A stretch of 64,000 bases of DNA, taken from the NCBI GenBank assembly GCA_050289805.1, contig JBNKGL010000007.1, positions 1 to 64,000 on the forward strand, given 5' to 3'. Position numbers and translations under genes: made by a program. The stretch is from JAUILA01 sp050289805 (lineage in GTDB: Bacteria > Bacteroidota > Bacteroidia > Cytophagales > Cyclobacteriaceae). This document shows positions 52,744 through 61,443 of this stretch, piece after piece. Every line of letters starts with the position of its first letter. Positions within the stretch are counted from its first letter, which is position 1. The notes under the pieces are model-generated. The model worked only from the letters and a program-made list of their open reading frames with translations. It was not told where the DNA came from and did no database searches.

Positions 52744-54177
52744 ATGAGCAGCGATAAAAAAATGCCCTTACACATAAAGATCATTATCGGTCTTGTGCTG
52801 GGAATCATATGGGCATTCATCTCATCAACGATGGGCTGGAATGAATTTACCATTAACTGGATTGATCCTTTTGGCGCAATATTTATTCGACTGTTGAAAT
52901 TCATTGCCGTTCCACTCGTGCTTTTCTCCATCATCAGCGGCGTTTCCGGCTTGAGTGATTTAAGCCGGCTTGGGAAAATGGGACTGAAAACCCTCACTCT
53001 GTACCTGATCACGACGGTAATGGCGGTGAGCCTTGGATTGCTGCTGGTGAATACCATCAAACCCGGTGCCTTCACAGACGATACTCAACGTGTCAAAAAC
53101 CGGATGGAATATGAAGTTTGGGTACAGGAAACAGCGGGTGTAGAAAAACCGAAGGATGGAAAAAGCTATCTGACAGATCCTGAATATCGTGAACTTGCTG
53201 AGGCTGCGGCAAACCCGGAAATGATACGTCAAATTCAATCGGAAAGGGAGAGCATGGTGAGCAAGCAAATGCAAACTGCCGAAGCCAATGAATCTGCAGG
53301 TCCGCTGCAATTTCTCGTGGAGATGGTTCCCGAGAACCTCATCCTTTCCATTTCAGATAACAGCCTCATGCTGCAAGTTATTTTCTTTGCAATTTTCTTC
53401 GGTATCACACTGATAATGATCCCATCGGAGCATTCAGCGCCTGTTATCGCCTTTGTAAATGGTACGAACGAAGTATTTCTAAAGATGGTGGAGTTGGTAA
53501 TGAAAGCGGCTCCGTTTTTTGTCTTTGCACTTCTGGCCGGAGTCATTGCCAAAATGGCCGATACCCCGGCTGAGGTATTTGAAATATTCAAAGGACTCGG
53601 CTTCTACTCGCTCACCGTCATGATTGGACTCCTTTTTATGATCTTTGTATTTTATCCGCTGGTCGTGACTACTGTTATCAGAAAACTTCCGTACCGTGAA
53701 TTTTTTAAGAACATAAGTCCTGCACAGTTCCTGGCATTTTCAACAAGCTCAAGTGCGGCCACACTTCCGGTTACGATGGAATGTGTCGAGGATAATATGG
53801 GCGTTTCAAAAAATGTGACCAGTTTCGTACTCCCCATCGGGGCTACTGTAAACATGGATGGCACCAGTTTATACCAGGCAGTTGCGGTTATTTTCCTTGC
53901 GCAATTACATATGGTTGACCTTTCATTAGGACAACAGCTCACCATTGTACTGACCGCCACACTGGCCAGTATTGGATCTGCGGCGGTTCCAAGTGCCGGT
54001 TTGGTCATGCTGATCATTGTACTGCAGTCAGTGGGCCTCAATCCTGCATGGATCGCGATCATTTTTCCGGTAGACAGAATCCTGGACATGTTCCGTACGG
54101 TAGTAAATGTTACCGGTGATGCCACTGTTTCCACGCTGGTTGCCAATTCGGAGGGAGAACTCACAAAATATAAATGA
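52744..54177 (+). CDS. Dicarboxylate/amino acid:cation symporter (DAACS family)
   Basis: A GltP/DctA-like carrier of 477 residues. Signatures are the serine-rich hairpin AFSTSSSAATLPVTME (about 333-348), PIGATVNMDGTSLYQ (about 361-375) and AAVPSAGLVMLIIVL near the second hairpin. About eight membrane helices. A hydrophilic insertion at about 110-190 (FTDDTQRVKNRMEYEVW onward), longer than in the E. coli proteins, is common in this phylum. Likely substrate is glutamate, aspartate or a C4 dicarboxylate. Starts 4 bases after aroC. Confidence 0.9.
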   Translation: MSSDKKMPLHIKIIIGLVLGIIWAFISSTMGWNEFTINWIDPFGAIFIRLLKFIAVPLVLFSIISGVSGLSDLSRLGKMGLKTLTLYLITTVMAVSLGLLLVNTIKPGAFTDDTQRVKNRMEYEVWVQETAGVEKPKDGKSYLTDPEYRELAEAAANPEMIRQIQSERESMVSKQMQTAEANESAGPLQFLVEMVPENLILSISDNSLMLQVIFFAIFFGITLIMIPSEHSAPVIAFVNGTNEVFLKMVELVMKAAPFFVFALLAGVIAKMADTPAEVFEIFKGLGFYSLTVMIGLLFMIFVFYPLVVTTVIRKLPYREFFKNISPAQFLAFSTSSSAATLPVTMECVEDNMGVSKNVTSFVLPIGATVNMDGTSLYQAVAVIFLAQLHMVDLSLGQQLTIVLTATLASIGSAAVPSAGLVMLIIVLQSVGLNPAWIAIIFPVDRILDMFRTVVNVTGDATVSTLVANSEGELTKYK

Positions 54178-54194
54178 GGGGAACCAAAGATCCT

Positions 54195-54202
54195 TATATT
54201 TG
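54195..54202 (+). promoter_or_regulatory. -7 element of the Nfu gene
   Basis: TATATTTG matches TAnnTTTG exactly, 28 bases before the ATG at 54231. Confidence 0.5.
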
Positions 54203-54230
54203 TTCTTCATCTAGGTAAAGAAATTACACT

Positions 54231-54812
54231 ATGAGTCAGACTACAGAAAAAAGACCTGTAAATATTTACATGGAAGCGAATCCCAATCCGCATTCCCTGA
54301 AATTCGTAGCGAACTTCATGCTGGTTCCGGAAGGCACCAGTTATGACTTTCCTGATGCTGAGTCGGCTGCAAACGCAACTCTCGCACAGCGCCTTTTCGA
54401 TCTTGACTACGTGAAACGTGTATTTTTCATGAGCAATTTCATTACAGTAACGAAGGCAGAAAGCGTAGACTGGCTCGAAGTACGCGAAGAGATTAAGAAT
54501 ATTATTATTGAATTTCTAGAGGCGGGTAATGAACTTATTGAAAAGCCTGCTATTCAGGAAGTTTATGATGAGAGTGATTCAGAAACCGTCAAGAAGATCA
54601 AAACTATACTTGATGAATATATCAAACCTGCGGTAGAACAGGATGGCGGCGCTATTACTTTTCATTCTTTTCAGGATGGCAATGTATGTGTACTTCTCCA
54701 GGGGTCCTGCAGCGGTTGTCCCTCTTCTACGATCACCCTGAAAGCCGGAATCGAGAATCTGCTAAAACGCATGGTACCGGAGGTTGAGAGCGTAGAAGCA
54801 ATCGACGGCTAA
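54231..54812 (+). CDS. Nfu-type iron-sulfur cluster carrier
   Basis: A 193-residue protein with an Nfu N-terminal domain (about 10-98, EANPNPHSLKFVANFML) and a NifU C-terminal domain (about 118-190) holding the cluster motif GSCSGCPSS with Cys160 and Cys163. It should carry 4Fe-4S clusters to client proteins, such as QueG or quinolinate synthase in general terms. It has its own promoter element and no other suf/isc genes nearby. Confidence 0.93.
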   Translation: MSQTTEKRPVNIYMEANPNPHSLKFVANFMLVPEGTSYDFPDAESAANATLAQRLFDLDYVKRVFFMSNFITVTKAESVDWLEVREEIKNIIIEFLEAGNELIEKPAIQEVYDESDSETVKKIKTILDEYIKPAVEQDGGAITFHSFQDGNVCVLLQGSCSGCPSSTITLKAGIENLLKRMVPEVESVEAIDG

Positions 54813-54878
54813 AAAACATTCATTTTTGTCTTAAAACACACATCCGTGTGATTTCCTATTGATTACATGAAATAGGAT

Positions 54879-54909
54879 TTTGTTCTATTGATATGCCTGA
54901 ATATCTTGG
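54879..54909 (+). promoter_or_regulatory. Promoter of the PAS/GAF protein gene
   Basis: TTTG (54879-54882), a 19-base spacer and TATCTTGG (54902-54909), one base from the -7 consensus. The ATG follows at 54951. Confidence 0.45.
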
Positions 54910-54950
54910 GGACAGTTTGTATGTATTTTTTAGTCTAACCCCATTTTTTG

Positions 54951-57482
54951 ATGTCTGCATACAGGGAAATCGAAGAACAAGAACTTATACCCTTTCATCA
55001 GGAGGTTTATAAAGCTGCTGATAAACTTACACAATATTTCATTCTAGGCTATTTTGGATCTGGTATATGCCTGGCATTTTTTCATCAGACATGGATTCTG
55101 GCCATAGCAATGGGAGGGATTCTCGTAGGTGCATATTACCTGATGAGACAGTTTTTGCAAAAAACCAGCTTCTTCCGGATAAGCATCAGCCTTATATTCT
55201 GGCTTTTCCCGCTCCAGTTCATTTTTCAAATGCACGGAGATCTGTCAATGGCCTTCTTTTACTTTGTAAGTCTTACGGTCCTATTGTTCTATGAAGATAA
55301 ATGGGTCCTGTTTCCGGTTATTTTTTCTGCGATATTTTCATATTTCATCCTGTACAATGGAACTGTCGACGGCGTATTTCTGGGGCTTCCAATGGAAGAG
55401 TTGCCTGTCGACCTGATGCACATGTTCCTTCAGCTGGGAATCATGGCACTGTATGCAGTACTGGCAGTTTTGTGGGCAAGCATACAGCGGAAACAAACAC
55501 GTGAATCCGGGATTACTTTCATCAGGATGGATGAACAGCTTAAAATGATGGATGTGAATATTACCTTTGCCGATCATATCAGCCAGGGGAATCTGGAAGC
55601 GAAATATCCGGTTGAAAAAGCTGACCGACTCGGAGATTCGTTGCTCAATATGCGCAGCAGTCTGCGCGAGGCATCCATACGTGAACAGAAAGAAAAATTT
55701 GTAAACGTCGGAATGGCAACGATCGGTGAAATTCTACGGAACCATGTCGATGATCTTGATCTGCTTTCAGACAAGGTAATTGAGAACCTTGTTTCTTACC
55801 TGAAAGCCAACCAGGGTGGAATCTTTATTCTGGAAGAAGATAATAATGAAAAATACCTTCATTTGCAGGCTTGCAGGGCTTATGAACGTAAGAAATTCCT
55901 GGAGAGACGTGTTGAAATCGGTGAGGGACTTCTGGGACAGGCTGTACTGGAAAAAGAAACCATTCTTCTTACCGAAATACCGGAAGGATATCTGAAAATA
56001 ACCTCAGGATTGGGTATCGCAAGTCCGGACAACCTGATCATTGTGCCTCTGAAATCCAATGAGGATATAATTGGTGTTATTGAATTGGCGTCTTTCAAGG
56101 AGTTTGATGATACGGATATTGAATTCCTCGAGAAAGTAAGTGAAAGTATTGCTTCTACCGTGATATCGGCCAAGACAAATCAGCAAACCAAGGAATTGCT
56201 CGAAAGCTCTAATCAGATGACCGAAGAAATGCAGGCACAGGAAGAAGAGATGCGCCAGAATATGGAAGAGATGCAGGCAACACAGGAAGAAATGGCCCGG
56301 ACGCAAAAAGAACTTGCTGAAAAGGAAGCAAACCTGAATGCATTAATTAACAATACAGACGACAGTATCATCACAATCGATCGTGATTACAAGATTGTGA
56401 TCATGAATAATGTAGTGAAATCACGTTACAAGGGAACCCAGTTTGAACATATGAAAGAAGGCGACAATGCCCTTGATATGCTGGGTGATGTAAGCGAGGA
56501 ATGGAAGGGGTATTACGACCAGGCAATGTCAGGAGAAAGGCTCAATTTTATTCTGAAGAGCTCCGTTCAAGGTGAAGATACCTGGAGAGAATATTTCCTG
56601 AATCCAATCTATGATGAACATAAGTCTATTCTGGGAATATCTGTATTCTCCAGGGATATTACAGATAAGAAACGCGCTGAGGAGCAACTGGCACATGAAA
56701 AAGCGCTGTTCCAGGCATTAATGGATAATATTCCGGATGCGTTGTATTATAAGGATCGTGAAAGCCGGTTCCTGAAAGTGAGTAAATCCATCGTCACGAA
56801 TTTCGGACTGACCTCATACGATGAGGTGCTTGGTAAAACAGATTTTGACTTCTTCTCCGAGGAGCATGCACGGCCGGCTTATGAAGGCGAACAAAATATC
56901 ATTAATACCGGTGAATCCATAATGGGTGAGATTGAGAAGGAGATTCATAAAGACGGCAAAGTAACATGGGCTGAGACGATTAAGATGCCGTTGTATGATG
57001 AAAATGGTGAGATCATGGGTACTTTCGGATTGTCGAAGGATATCACCCGATCAAAAATTGCTGAACAGCAGGTTCTTGAACGAAACAACCTCCTGAACAG
57101 CGTCATAGAGAATACGCCGGATTCAGTATTTACCATCGACCGGGATTATAACCTCATGCTCTCCAACTCCAAGGTGAAAGATCTGTTCAAAAAAGCCGGA
57201 TTAAATATCGAAGTTGGCCAGAAGGTGCCATGTTCGGGAAATTGGAAGGAATACTATGACCGCGCCCTGAGCGGGGAAATATTCTCCATTGAAGACCGTG
57301 AGCTAAGTGCCTCTAAAAACAGTGATGAGCTTTATCTTCATATTCTAGGGCCGGTTAAAGGGGTGGATGGAGAGATCATCGGGGCCTCCATTATATCTCG
57401 TGATATGACCGTGGAACTAACCACAAGAACTCAGCTGGAAGCACTCACAAGTGAAGTAAATTCACTCAAGAAGAAAAAATAA
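54951..57482 (+). CDS. Membrane sensor with GAF and three PAS domains but no kinase or cyclase domain
   Basis: A protein of 843 residues. Residues about 27-185 form about six membrane helices; a linker and coiled coil follow; a GAF domain lies at about 245-400 (GMATIGEILRNHVDDLDLL at its entry, VGIGEGLLGQAVLEK-like wording inside); a long Glu/Met/Gln coiled coil is at about 415-465 (MQAQEEEMRQNMEEMQATQ); then three PAS domains (about 465-575, 585-700, 705-825) and a final short coiled coil ending SLKKKK. No HisKA, HATPase, GGDEF, EAL or HTH part is present and the frame ends cleanly. Start is the ATG at 54951. Confidence 0.85.
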   Translation: MSAYREIEEQELIPFHQEVYKAADKLTQYFILGYFGSGICLAFFHQTWILAIAMGGILVGAYYLMRQFLQKTSFFRISISLIFWLFPLQFIFQMHGDLSMAFFYFVSLTVLLFYEDKWVLFPVIFSAIFSYFILYNGTVDGVFLGLPMEELPVDLMHMFLQLGIMALYAVLAVLWASIQRKQTRESGITFIRMDEQLKMMDVNITFADHISQGNLEAKYPVEKADRLGDSLLNMRSSLREASIREQKEKFVNVGMATIGEILRNHVDDLDLLSDKVIENLVSYLKANQGGIFILEEDNNEKYLHLQACRAYERKKFLERRVEIGEGLLGQAVLEKETILLTEIPEGYLKITSGLGIASPDNLIIVPLKSNEDIIGVIELASFKEFDDTDIEFLEKVSESIASTVISAKTNQQTKELLESSNQMTEEMQAQEEEMRQNMEEMQATQEEMARTQKELAEKEANLNALINNTDDSIITIDRDYKIVIMNNVVKSRYKGTQFEHMKEGDNALDMLGDVSEEWKGYYDQAMSGERLNFILKSSVQGEDTWREYFLNPIYDEHKSILGISVFSRDITDKKRAEEQLAHEKALFQALMDNIPDALYYKDRESRFLKVSKSIVTNFGLTSYDEVLGKTDFDFFSEEHARPAYEGEQNIINTGESIMGEIEKEIHKDGKVTWAETIKMPLYDENGEIMGTFGLSKDITRSKIAEQQVLERNNLLNSVIENTPDSVFTIDRDYNLMLSNSKVKDLFKKAGLNIEVGQKVPCSGNWKEYYDRALSGEIFSIEDRELSASKNSDELYLHILGPVKGVDGEIIGASIISRDMTVELTTRTQLEALTSEVNSLKKKK

Positions 57483-57484
57483 CG

Positions 57485-58378
57485 CTAGCTCACAAGCTTT
57501 TTAGGTTTCCTGTTGGCAAGATACACGCCCGTAATAATCAGGGACATTCCAATAAAATGGGCCGGAAGTAATCGTTCCCCATCAAGGACTCCCCAAATAA
57601 CGGCGACGATCGGAATCAGGTAGGTCACAGAACTTGTAAAAACCGGCGAAGTGATCTTTACCAGTTCATTGAAAAGGATCAATGCGACAGCAGTACCTAC
57701 GAGTCCAAGAATAACCACCGCAAGGACCGGCACCATATTCGATTCGTTCACATGCTGAACAAAATCTGTCATTCCAAATAAATATATTGCCGCAAAGGGT
57801 CCTACCATCAAAAGGGAAACACTGGTAATTGTACGGGCATTGAGATCCTGAATTTTGAACTTAATCAGGTTCAGGTTGGCCCCGTAAAATATGGTGGCCA
57901 GTATCACAAGCAACGCATTTAGATTAATTCCTTTCAGGCCATCAGCAGATCCTGCCATAATTAAATAGGCCGTCCCGCCTAAACCAATGATTAGCCCGCT
58001 TAACGTTCGGAGCGAAAGTCGTTGTGAAAAGAATAATACTCCCAAAAGCATCGTGAAAAGCGGTGTTAATGCATTCAGAATACCCGCAACTGAACTGGGC
58101 AGTTTAGTTTGAGCTTCGGCAAATAAAAATGCCGGGAGGAGACTTCCAAAACATCCAACAGTAAACAGCAAAAGCAAATGACGCTTCCGTAACTTGTGCA
58201 CTTTTGACAACGCCAGAGGTGACAGAAATAAGGATGCTGAAACGATTCTTAATGCACCTACCTCGCCTGATGAAAGACCGGTAAGCCCGGTTTTAATTAG
58301 AATAAATGAACTTCCCCAAATTACAGCAAGCACCAACAGAAGCGCCCATGCCCTGATAGCGTTAGAAGAAGTATTCAT
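57485..58378 (-). CDS. EamA/DMT-family exporter
   Basis: A 297-residue protein with ten predicted helices in two EamA repeats (first begins VLAVIWGSSFILIKTGL, second around LLVILATIFYGANLNLIKF). Members export amino acids, nucleosides or other metabolites; the substrate cannot be told. It lies 3 bases after dusB on the same strand and ends 2 bases from the convergent PAS gene. Confidence 0.9.
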   Translation of the reverse strand: MNTSSNAIRAWALLLVLAVIWGSSFILIKTGLTGLSSGEVGALRIVSASLFLSPLALSKVHKLRKRHLLLLFTVGCFGSLLPAFLFAEAQTKLPSSVAGILNALTPLFTMLLGVLFFSQRLSLRTLSGLIIGLGGTAYLIMAGSADGLKGINLNALLVILATIFYGANLNLIKFKIQDLNARTITSVSLLMVGPFAAIYLFGMTDFVQHVNESNMVPVLAVVILGLVGTAVALILFNELVKITSPVFTSSVTYLIPIVAVIWGVLDGERLLPAHFIGMSLIITGVYLANRKPKKLVS

Positions 58379-58381
58379 CCC

Positions 58382-59380
58382 TTATTGGGGTATGAGGATA
58401 TTTGCATCCGAGAATACATCACTGATTTCTTCCAGCAACGTCATCAGCTCTTCGAAAGATTCAGAGGTCACCAGGCGTGTCCGGTAGGGTTTGAAATTCT
58501 GAATTCCCCGGAAATAATTGGTGTAATGCCGGCGCATTTCAAAAATACCCTGTTTCTCCCCTTTCCATTCAACCGAAAATTCAAGATGTTCACGCGCAGC
58601 TTCCACACGATCTGAAAGGGAAGGTGGTGTTAATCTTTCACCCGTTTCAAAATAATGTTTGATCTCATTAAAGATCCAGGGATAGCCGATTGCAGCCCTT
58701 CCGATCATGATGCCGTCGACATCATATTTTTTACGGTATTCCAGGGCCTTTTCCGGTGAATCGATATCGCCATTTCCGAAAATCGGAATATGGATATCCG
58801 GGTGATGCTTAACTTCTGCGATCCTGGTCCAGTCGGCTACCCCCTTATACATTTGTTTCCTCGTCCTTCCGTGAATTGTAAGTGCCTGAACTCCAACATC
58901 CTGCAGCCGCTTGGCTACCTCCAGGATTCTGATTGTACTGTCGTCCCACCCCAGTCTCGTCTTCACCGTTACCGGAAGGGAAACTTGCTTCACAATTTCC
59001 TCTGTCATTTTCTGCATCTTGGGAAGATCGAGCAGTATTCCTGCCCCGGCTCCCTTGCAGGCGACTTTTTTTACAGGGCATCCATAGTTTATATCAACCA
59101 GCTCTGGGCCGGCAGATTCTGCAATCGCGGCAGCTTCACGCATACTTTCGATCTGATCTCCAAATATCTGGATACCAATGGGGCGCTCGTAATCATAAAT
59201 ATCAAGTTTCTGAACACTTTTATCGGCATTGCGAATCAGTCCTTCCGATGAGATAAATTCGGTATACATCATATCTGCCCCGTGTTTTTTACACAATGCA
59301 CGGAACGGCGGATCACTAACGTCCTCCATCGGTGCCAGCAGCAAGGGAAAATCTCCCAATTCAATGTTACCTATCTTCAT
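58382..59380 (-). CDS. dusB: tRNA-dihydrouridine synthase, DusB-like
   Basis: FMN enzyme that reduces uridines in the tRNA D-loop. Motifs: LLAPMEDVSDPPFRALC for FMN binding, the catalytic cysteine in INYGCPVKKV, TVKTRLGWDD, IHGRTRKQMYKG and PIFGNGDI with GIMIGRAAIGYPW. Length 332 is normal. Its ATG at 59380 is divergent from the CPBP protease gene across 45 bases. Confidence 0.95.
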   Translation of the reverse strand: MKIGNIELGDFPLLLAPMEDVSDPPFRALCKKHGADMMYTEFISSEGLIRNADKSVQKLDIYDYERPIGIQIFGDQIESMREAAAIAESAGPELVDINYGCPVKKVACKGAGAGILLDLPKMQKMTEEIVKQVSLPVTVKTRLGWDDSTIRILEVAKRLQDVGVQALTIHGRTRKQMYKGVADWTRIAEVKHHPDIHIPIFGNGDIDSPEKALEYRKKYDVDGIMIGRAAIGYPWIFNEIKHYFETGERLTPPSLSDRVEAAREHLEFSVEWKGEKQGIFEMRRHYTNYFRGIQNFKPYRTRLVTSESFEELMTLLEEISDVFSDANILIPQ

Positions 59381-59406
59381 GATTATGATGCAGTTTTAAA
59401 AGAAAC

Positions 59407-59418
59407 CGTAAATTTACG
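59407..59418. promoter_or_regulatory. Palindrome in the dusB/CPBP divergent gap
   Basis: CGTAAATTTACG is a perfect 12-bp palindrome in the 45-base gap. TAAATTTA on either strand is one base from TAnnTTTG, so it may act as a shared -7 region in both directions, like the element at 47494-47509. Confidence 0.4.
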
Positions 59419-59425
59419 CGAAATT

Positions 59426-60382
59426 ATGAACATTACAGATAATCCAATTTCCGAAGGTGACAAACAACCCCTGTTAACGGGTCTTCTGGGTTTACTGATA
59501 GCCCTTTTCGGTTTCTACATCCTTGGTCCCCTTATCGGATCTGCCATAGCAATACCTTTTTTTGAAAATGGCCTGACGGATATGATGGAGTTGAGCAAGG
59601 ATCCTACGGGAGATCCATCGTTTAAGATTCCGTTATTTATTATCCAGGGCGTCGCCGCATTAATCGGCCTGATCATTATTCCCTGGCTTTTTCTGTATAT
59701 CCGTCGCGACCATCCCTCGAAGAGTCTATTCCCCAAATCCACGGGAGCCCTGGGATATATACTCACGGCCGTGGTCGTTTTTACATTCATGGGAGTAAAT
59801 TCATTATTTATTGAATGGAACGCTTCGATTCATTTTCCTGAATTTCTTAAGCCCCTCGAGGAATGGGCAAGAATGAATGAAGACATGCTTGCCGAGGCAA
59901 CAACTTTCCTGACCACTTTTGACTCACCCGGCCAGTTTGTGCTGGCGTTTATGGTTATCGCTGTCATCCCCGGCATTGGGGAGGAGCTTGTTTTCAGGGG
60001 GCTGGTTCAGCGCAAACTCATAGAAGGCCGTTTGAACCCTCACCTGGCGATCTGGCTGGCAGCGATCATATTTTCCGCAATACATATCCAGTTTTTTGGA
60101 TTCATCCCGAGAATGTTGCTGGGTGTGCTCTTTGGTTATCTTTATTACTGGTCCGGTGATCTACGTGTCCCCATTCTTGCCCACTTTATGAACAATGGTC
60201 TGACAATCTCCATTGTTTATGCGCATCAGATGGGTTGGATAGACTTTGATATTGAAAATAGCGAATCACCAACATTGGTATCCGTAATATTATTCAGTAT
60301 TATTACCGGTATAGTGTTAGTTGTCTTATACAGGTATTTTAATCTCAGGAAAATCGATGAGCCAGTGGAAGGTAGTTTTTAA
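59426..60382 (+). CDS. CPBP-family intramembrane metalloprotease (CAAX-protease-like)
   Basis: A 318-residue protein with about eight helices. The Abi/CPBP motifs are present: EELVFR (EExxxR) at about 193-198, the FSAIH motif (FxxxH) at about 224-228, and HFMNN (HxxxN) near 258. Function in bacteria is often unknown, sometimes bacteriocin immunity or membrane-protein processing. The ATG at 59426 is chosen; a longer open frame runs back into dusB on the other strand and is not needed. First of a plus-strand run reaching cdsA. Confidence 0.88.
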   Translation: MNITDNPISEGDKQPLLTGLLGLLIALFGFYILGPLIGSAIAIPFFENGLTDMMELSKDPTGDPSFKIPLFIIQGVAALIGLIIIPWLFLYIRRDHPSKSLFPKSTGALGYILTAVVVFTFMGVNSLFIEWNASIHFPEFLKPLEEWARMNEDMLAEATTFLTTFDSPGQFVLAFMVIAVIPGIGEELVFRGLVQRKLIEGRLNPHLAIWLAAIIFSAIHIQFFGFIPRMLLGVLFGYLYYWSGDLRVPILAHFMNNGLTISIVYAHQMGWIDFDIENSESPTLVSVILFSIITGIVLVVLYRYFNLRKIDEPVEGSF

Positions 60383-60563
60383 GTCGGGCGAGGCTTATCA
60401 GGCAGAAATTGTTAAGGATGTTCTTGAGGATCATGGTCTTCAGCCGGTAATTGTAAATAAAAAAGATTCTTCCTATCATTTCGGCTATTTTGAGGTGCAT
60501 GTTGAGACACACGAGGTACTTGATGCCATGCAACTAATCAAGAATGAGATCAATTTTGAGTAA
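60357..60563 (+). CDS. DUF2007 small protein
   Basis: A 68-residue cytoplasmic protein starting MSQWKVVFKSGEAYQAEIVK, the usual start of DUF2007 proteins, with a ferredoxin-like pattern of strands and helices (LQPVIVNKKDSSYHFG, then VHVETHEVLDAM). Proposed in the family to be signal-transducing, without direct proof. It overlaps the CPBP gene by 26 bases and cdsA by 20, so it is tightly embedded in the operon. The ATG at 60357 is preferred to one 12 codons upstream because it matches the domain start. Confidence 0.88.
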   Translation: MSQWKVVFKSGEAYQAEIVKDVLEDHGLQPVIVNKKDSSYHFGYFEVHVETHEVLDAMQLIKNEINFE

Positions 60564-61374
60564 ATACAGCAACCTTACCCAGCGGATCATTGCGGCATTA
60601 ATCGGAGCAATTATTATTGTTGGCAGCCTCATTCTGGGAATGTGGTATTTTTTTGTCGTATTCCTCGCTATTGGTGTGGTTACGCAGCTCGAGTTTTACA
60701 AACTTGTAGGTCTGGATGGAATGCTCCCATTAAAAACGTACGGAACGATCTGTGGAATATTTCTCTTTACCCTTTCCTTCCTCGTTGAGAGCGGCCAGAT
60801 AGAAACACGGTATTATGCACTCATTTTCCCCACCATTGCATGTGTTTACCTGATTTACCTGTATCGCAAGAGGGTTACAAAGCCATTCCGGGGAATTGCA
60901 TTTACATTTCTTGGGATCATATATGTCATGGTTCCCTTCTCCCTGCTGAATGTTGTCATTTTCGAACCGGGCACCTACACTTTCATACTGGTTCTGGGTT
61001 CAATGCTCATTCTTTGGGCCAATGACACGGGAGCGTATTTTACAGGAGTACAATTCGGAAGACGAAAGCTATTCGAACGCGTCTCACCAAAGAAATCCTG
61101 GGAAGGGTTTATCGGCGGGCTGCTGTTCTCCATTGGCATGTCGCTGCTGATCGATTATTATACCGAAGTCCTGCTGACATGGCAATGGATTTCCATTGCA
61201 TTTATCATTTCAATCGGGGGAACATATGGAGACCTGGTTGAATCACTTTTTAAGAGAAGTATTGAGATAAAGGATTCCGGACGATTAATACCGGGACACG
61301 GTGGCTTTTTAGACAGATTTGACGGTTTACTGCTATCGGTACCATTTATTGTCGCTTTCCTCAAAATCTTTTAG
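60544..61374 (+). CDS. cdsA: Phosphatidate cytidylyltransferase
   Basis: Makes CDP-diacylglycerol for phospholipid synthesis. The C-terminal family signature is clear: LFKRSIEIKDSGRLIPGHGG then FLDRFDGLL. About eight membrane helices in 276 residues. The ATG at 60544 lies inside the DUF2007 gene; a TTG at 60556 that overlaps its stop codon is an alternative start. The psd homologue two genes downstream belongs to the same pathway. Confidence 0.94.
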   Translation: MRSILSKYSNLTQRIIAALIGAIIIVGSLILGMWYFFVVFLAIGVVTQLEFYKLVGLDGMLPLKTYGTICGIFLFTLSFLVESGQIETRYYALIFPTIACVYLIYLYRKRVTKPFRGIAFTFLGIIYVMVPFSLLNVVIFEPGTYTFILVLGSMLILWANDTGAYFTGVQFGRRKLFERVSPKKSWEGFIGGLLFSIGMSLLIDYYTEVLLTWQWISIAFIISIGGTYGDLVESLFKRSIEIKDSGRLIPGHGGFLDRFDGLLLSVPFIVAFLKIF

Positions 61375-61404
61375 TCTACATCAACGTGAATGATTAATAT
61401 TCCA

Positions 61405-61412
61405 TAAATTTG
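61405..61412 (+). promoter_or_regulatory. -7 element of the glutamate dehydrogenase gene
   Basis: TAAATTTG matches the -7 consensus exactly, 31 bases before the ATG at 61444; no good -33 TTTG was seen. Confidence 0.5.
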
Positions 61413-61443
61413 CAAACGTTTTAAATACTTAAAAACTCCATTT

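Noticed and set aside
54846..54862. Terminator after the Nfu gene
   Set aside because: The CACAC/GTGTG hairpin has a 5-bp stem and no T-run.
59282..59425. N-terminal extension of the CPBP protease
   Set aside because: It is antisense to the start of dusB, has no homology-like character, and a good ATG at 59426 matches the expected protein start.
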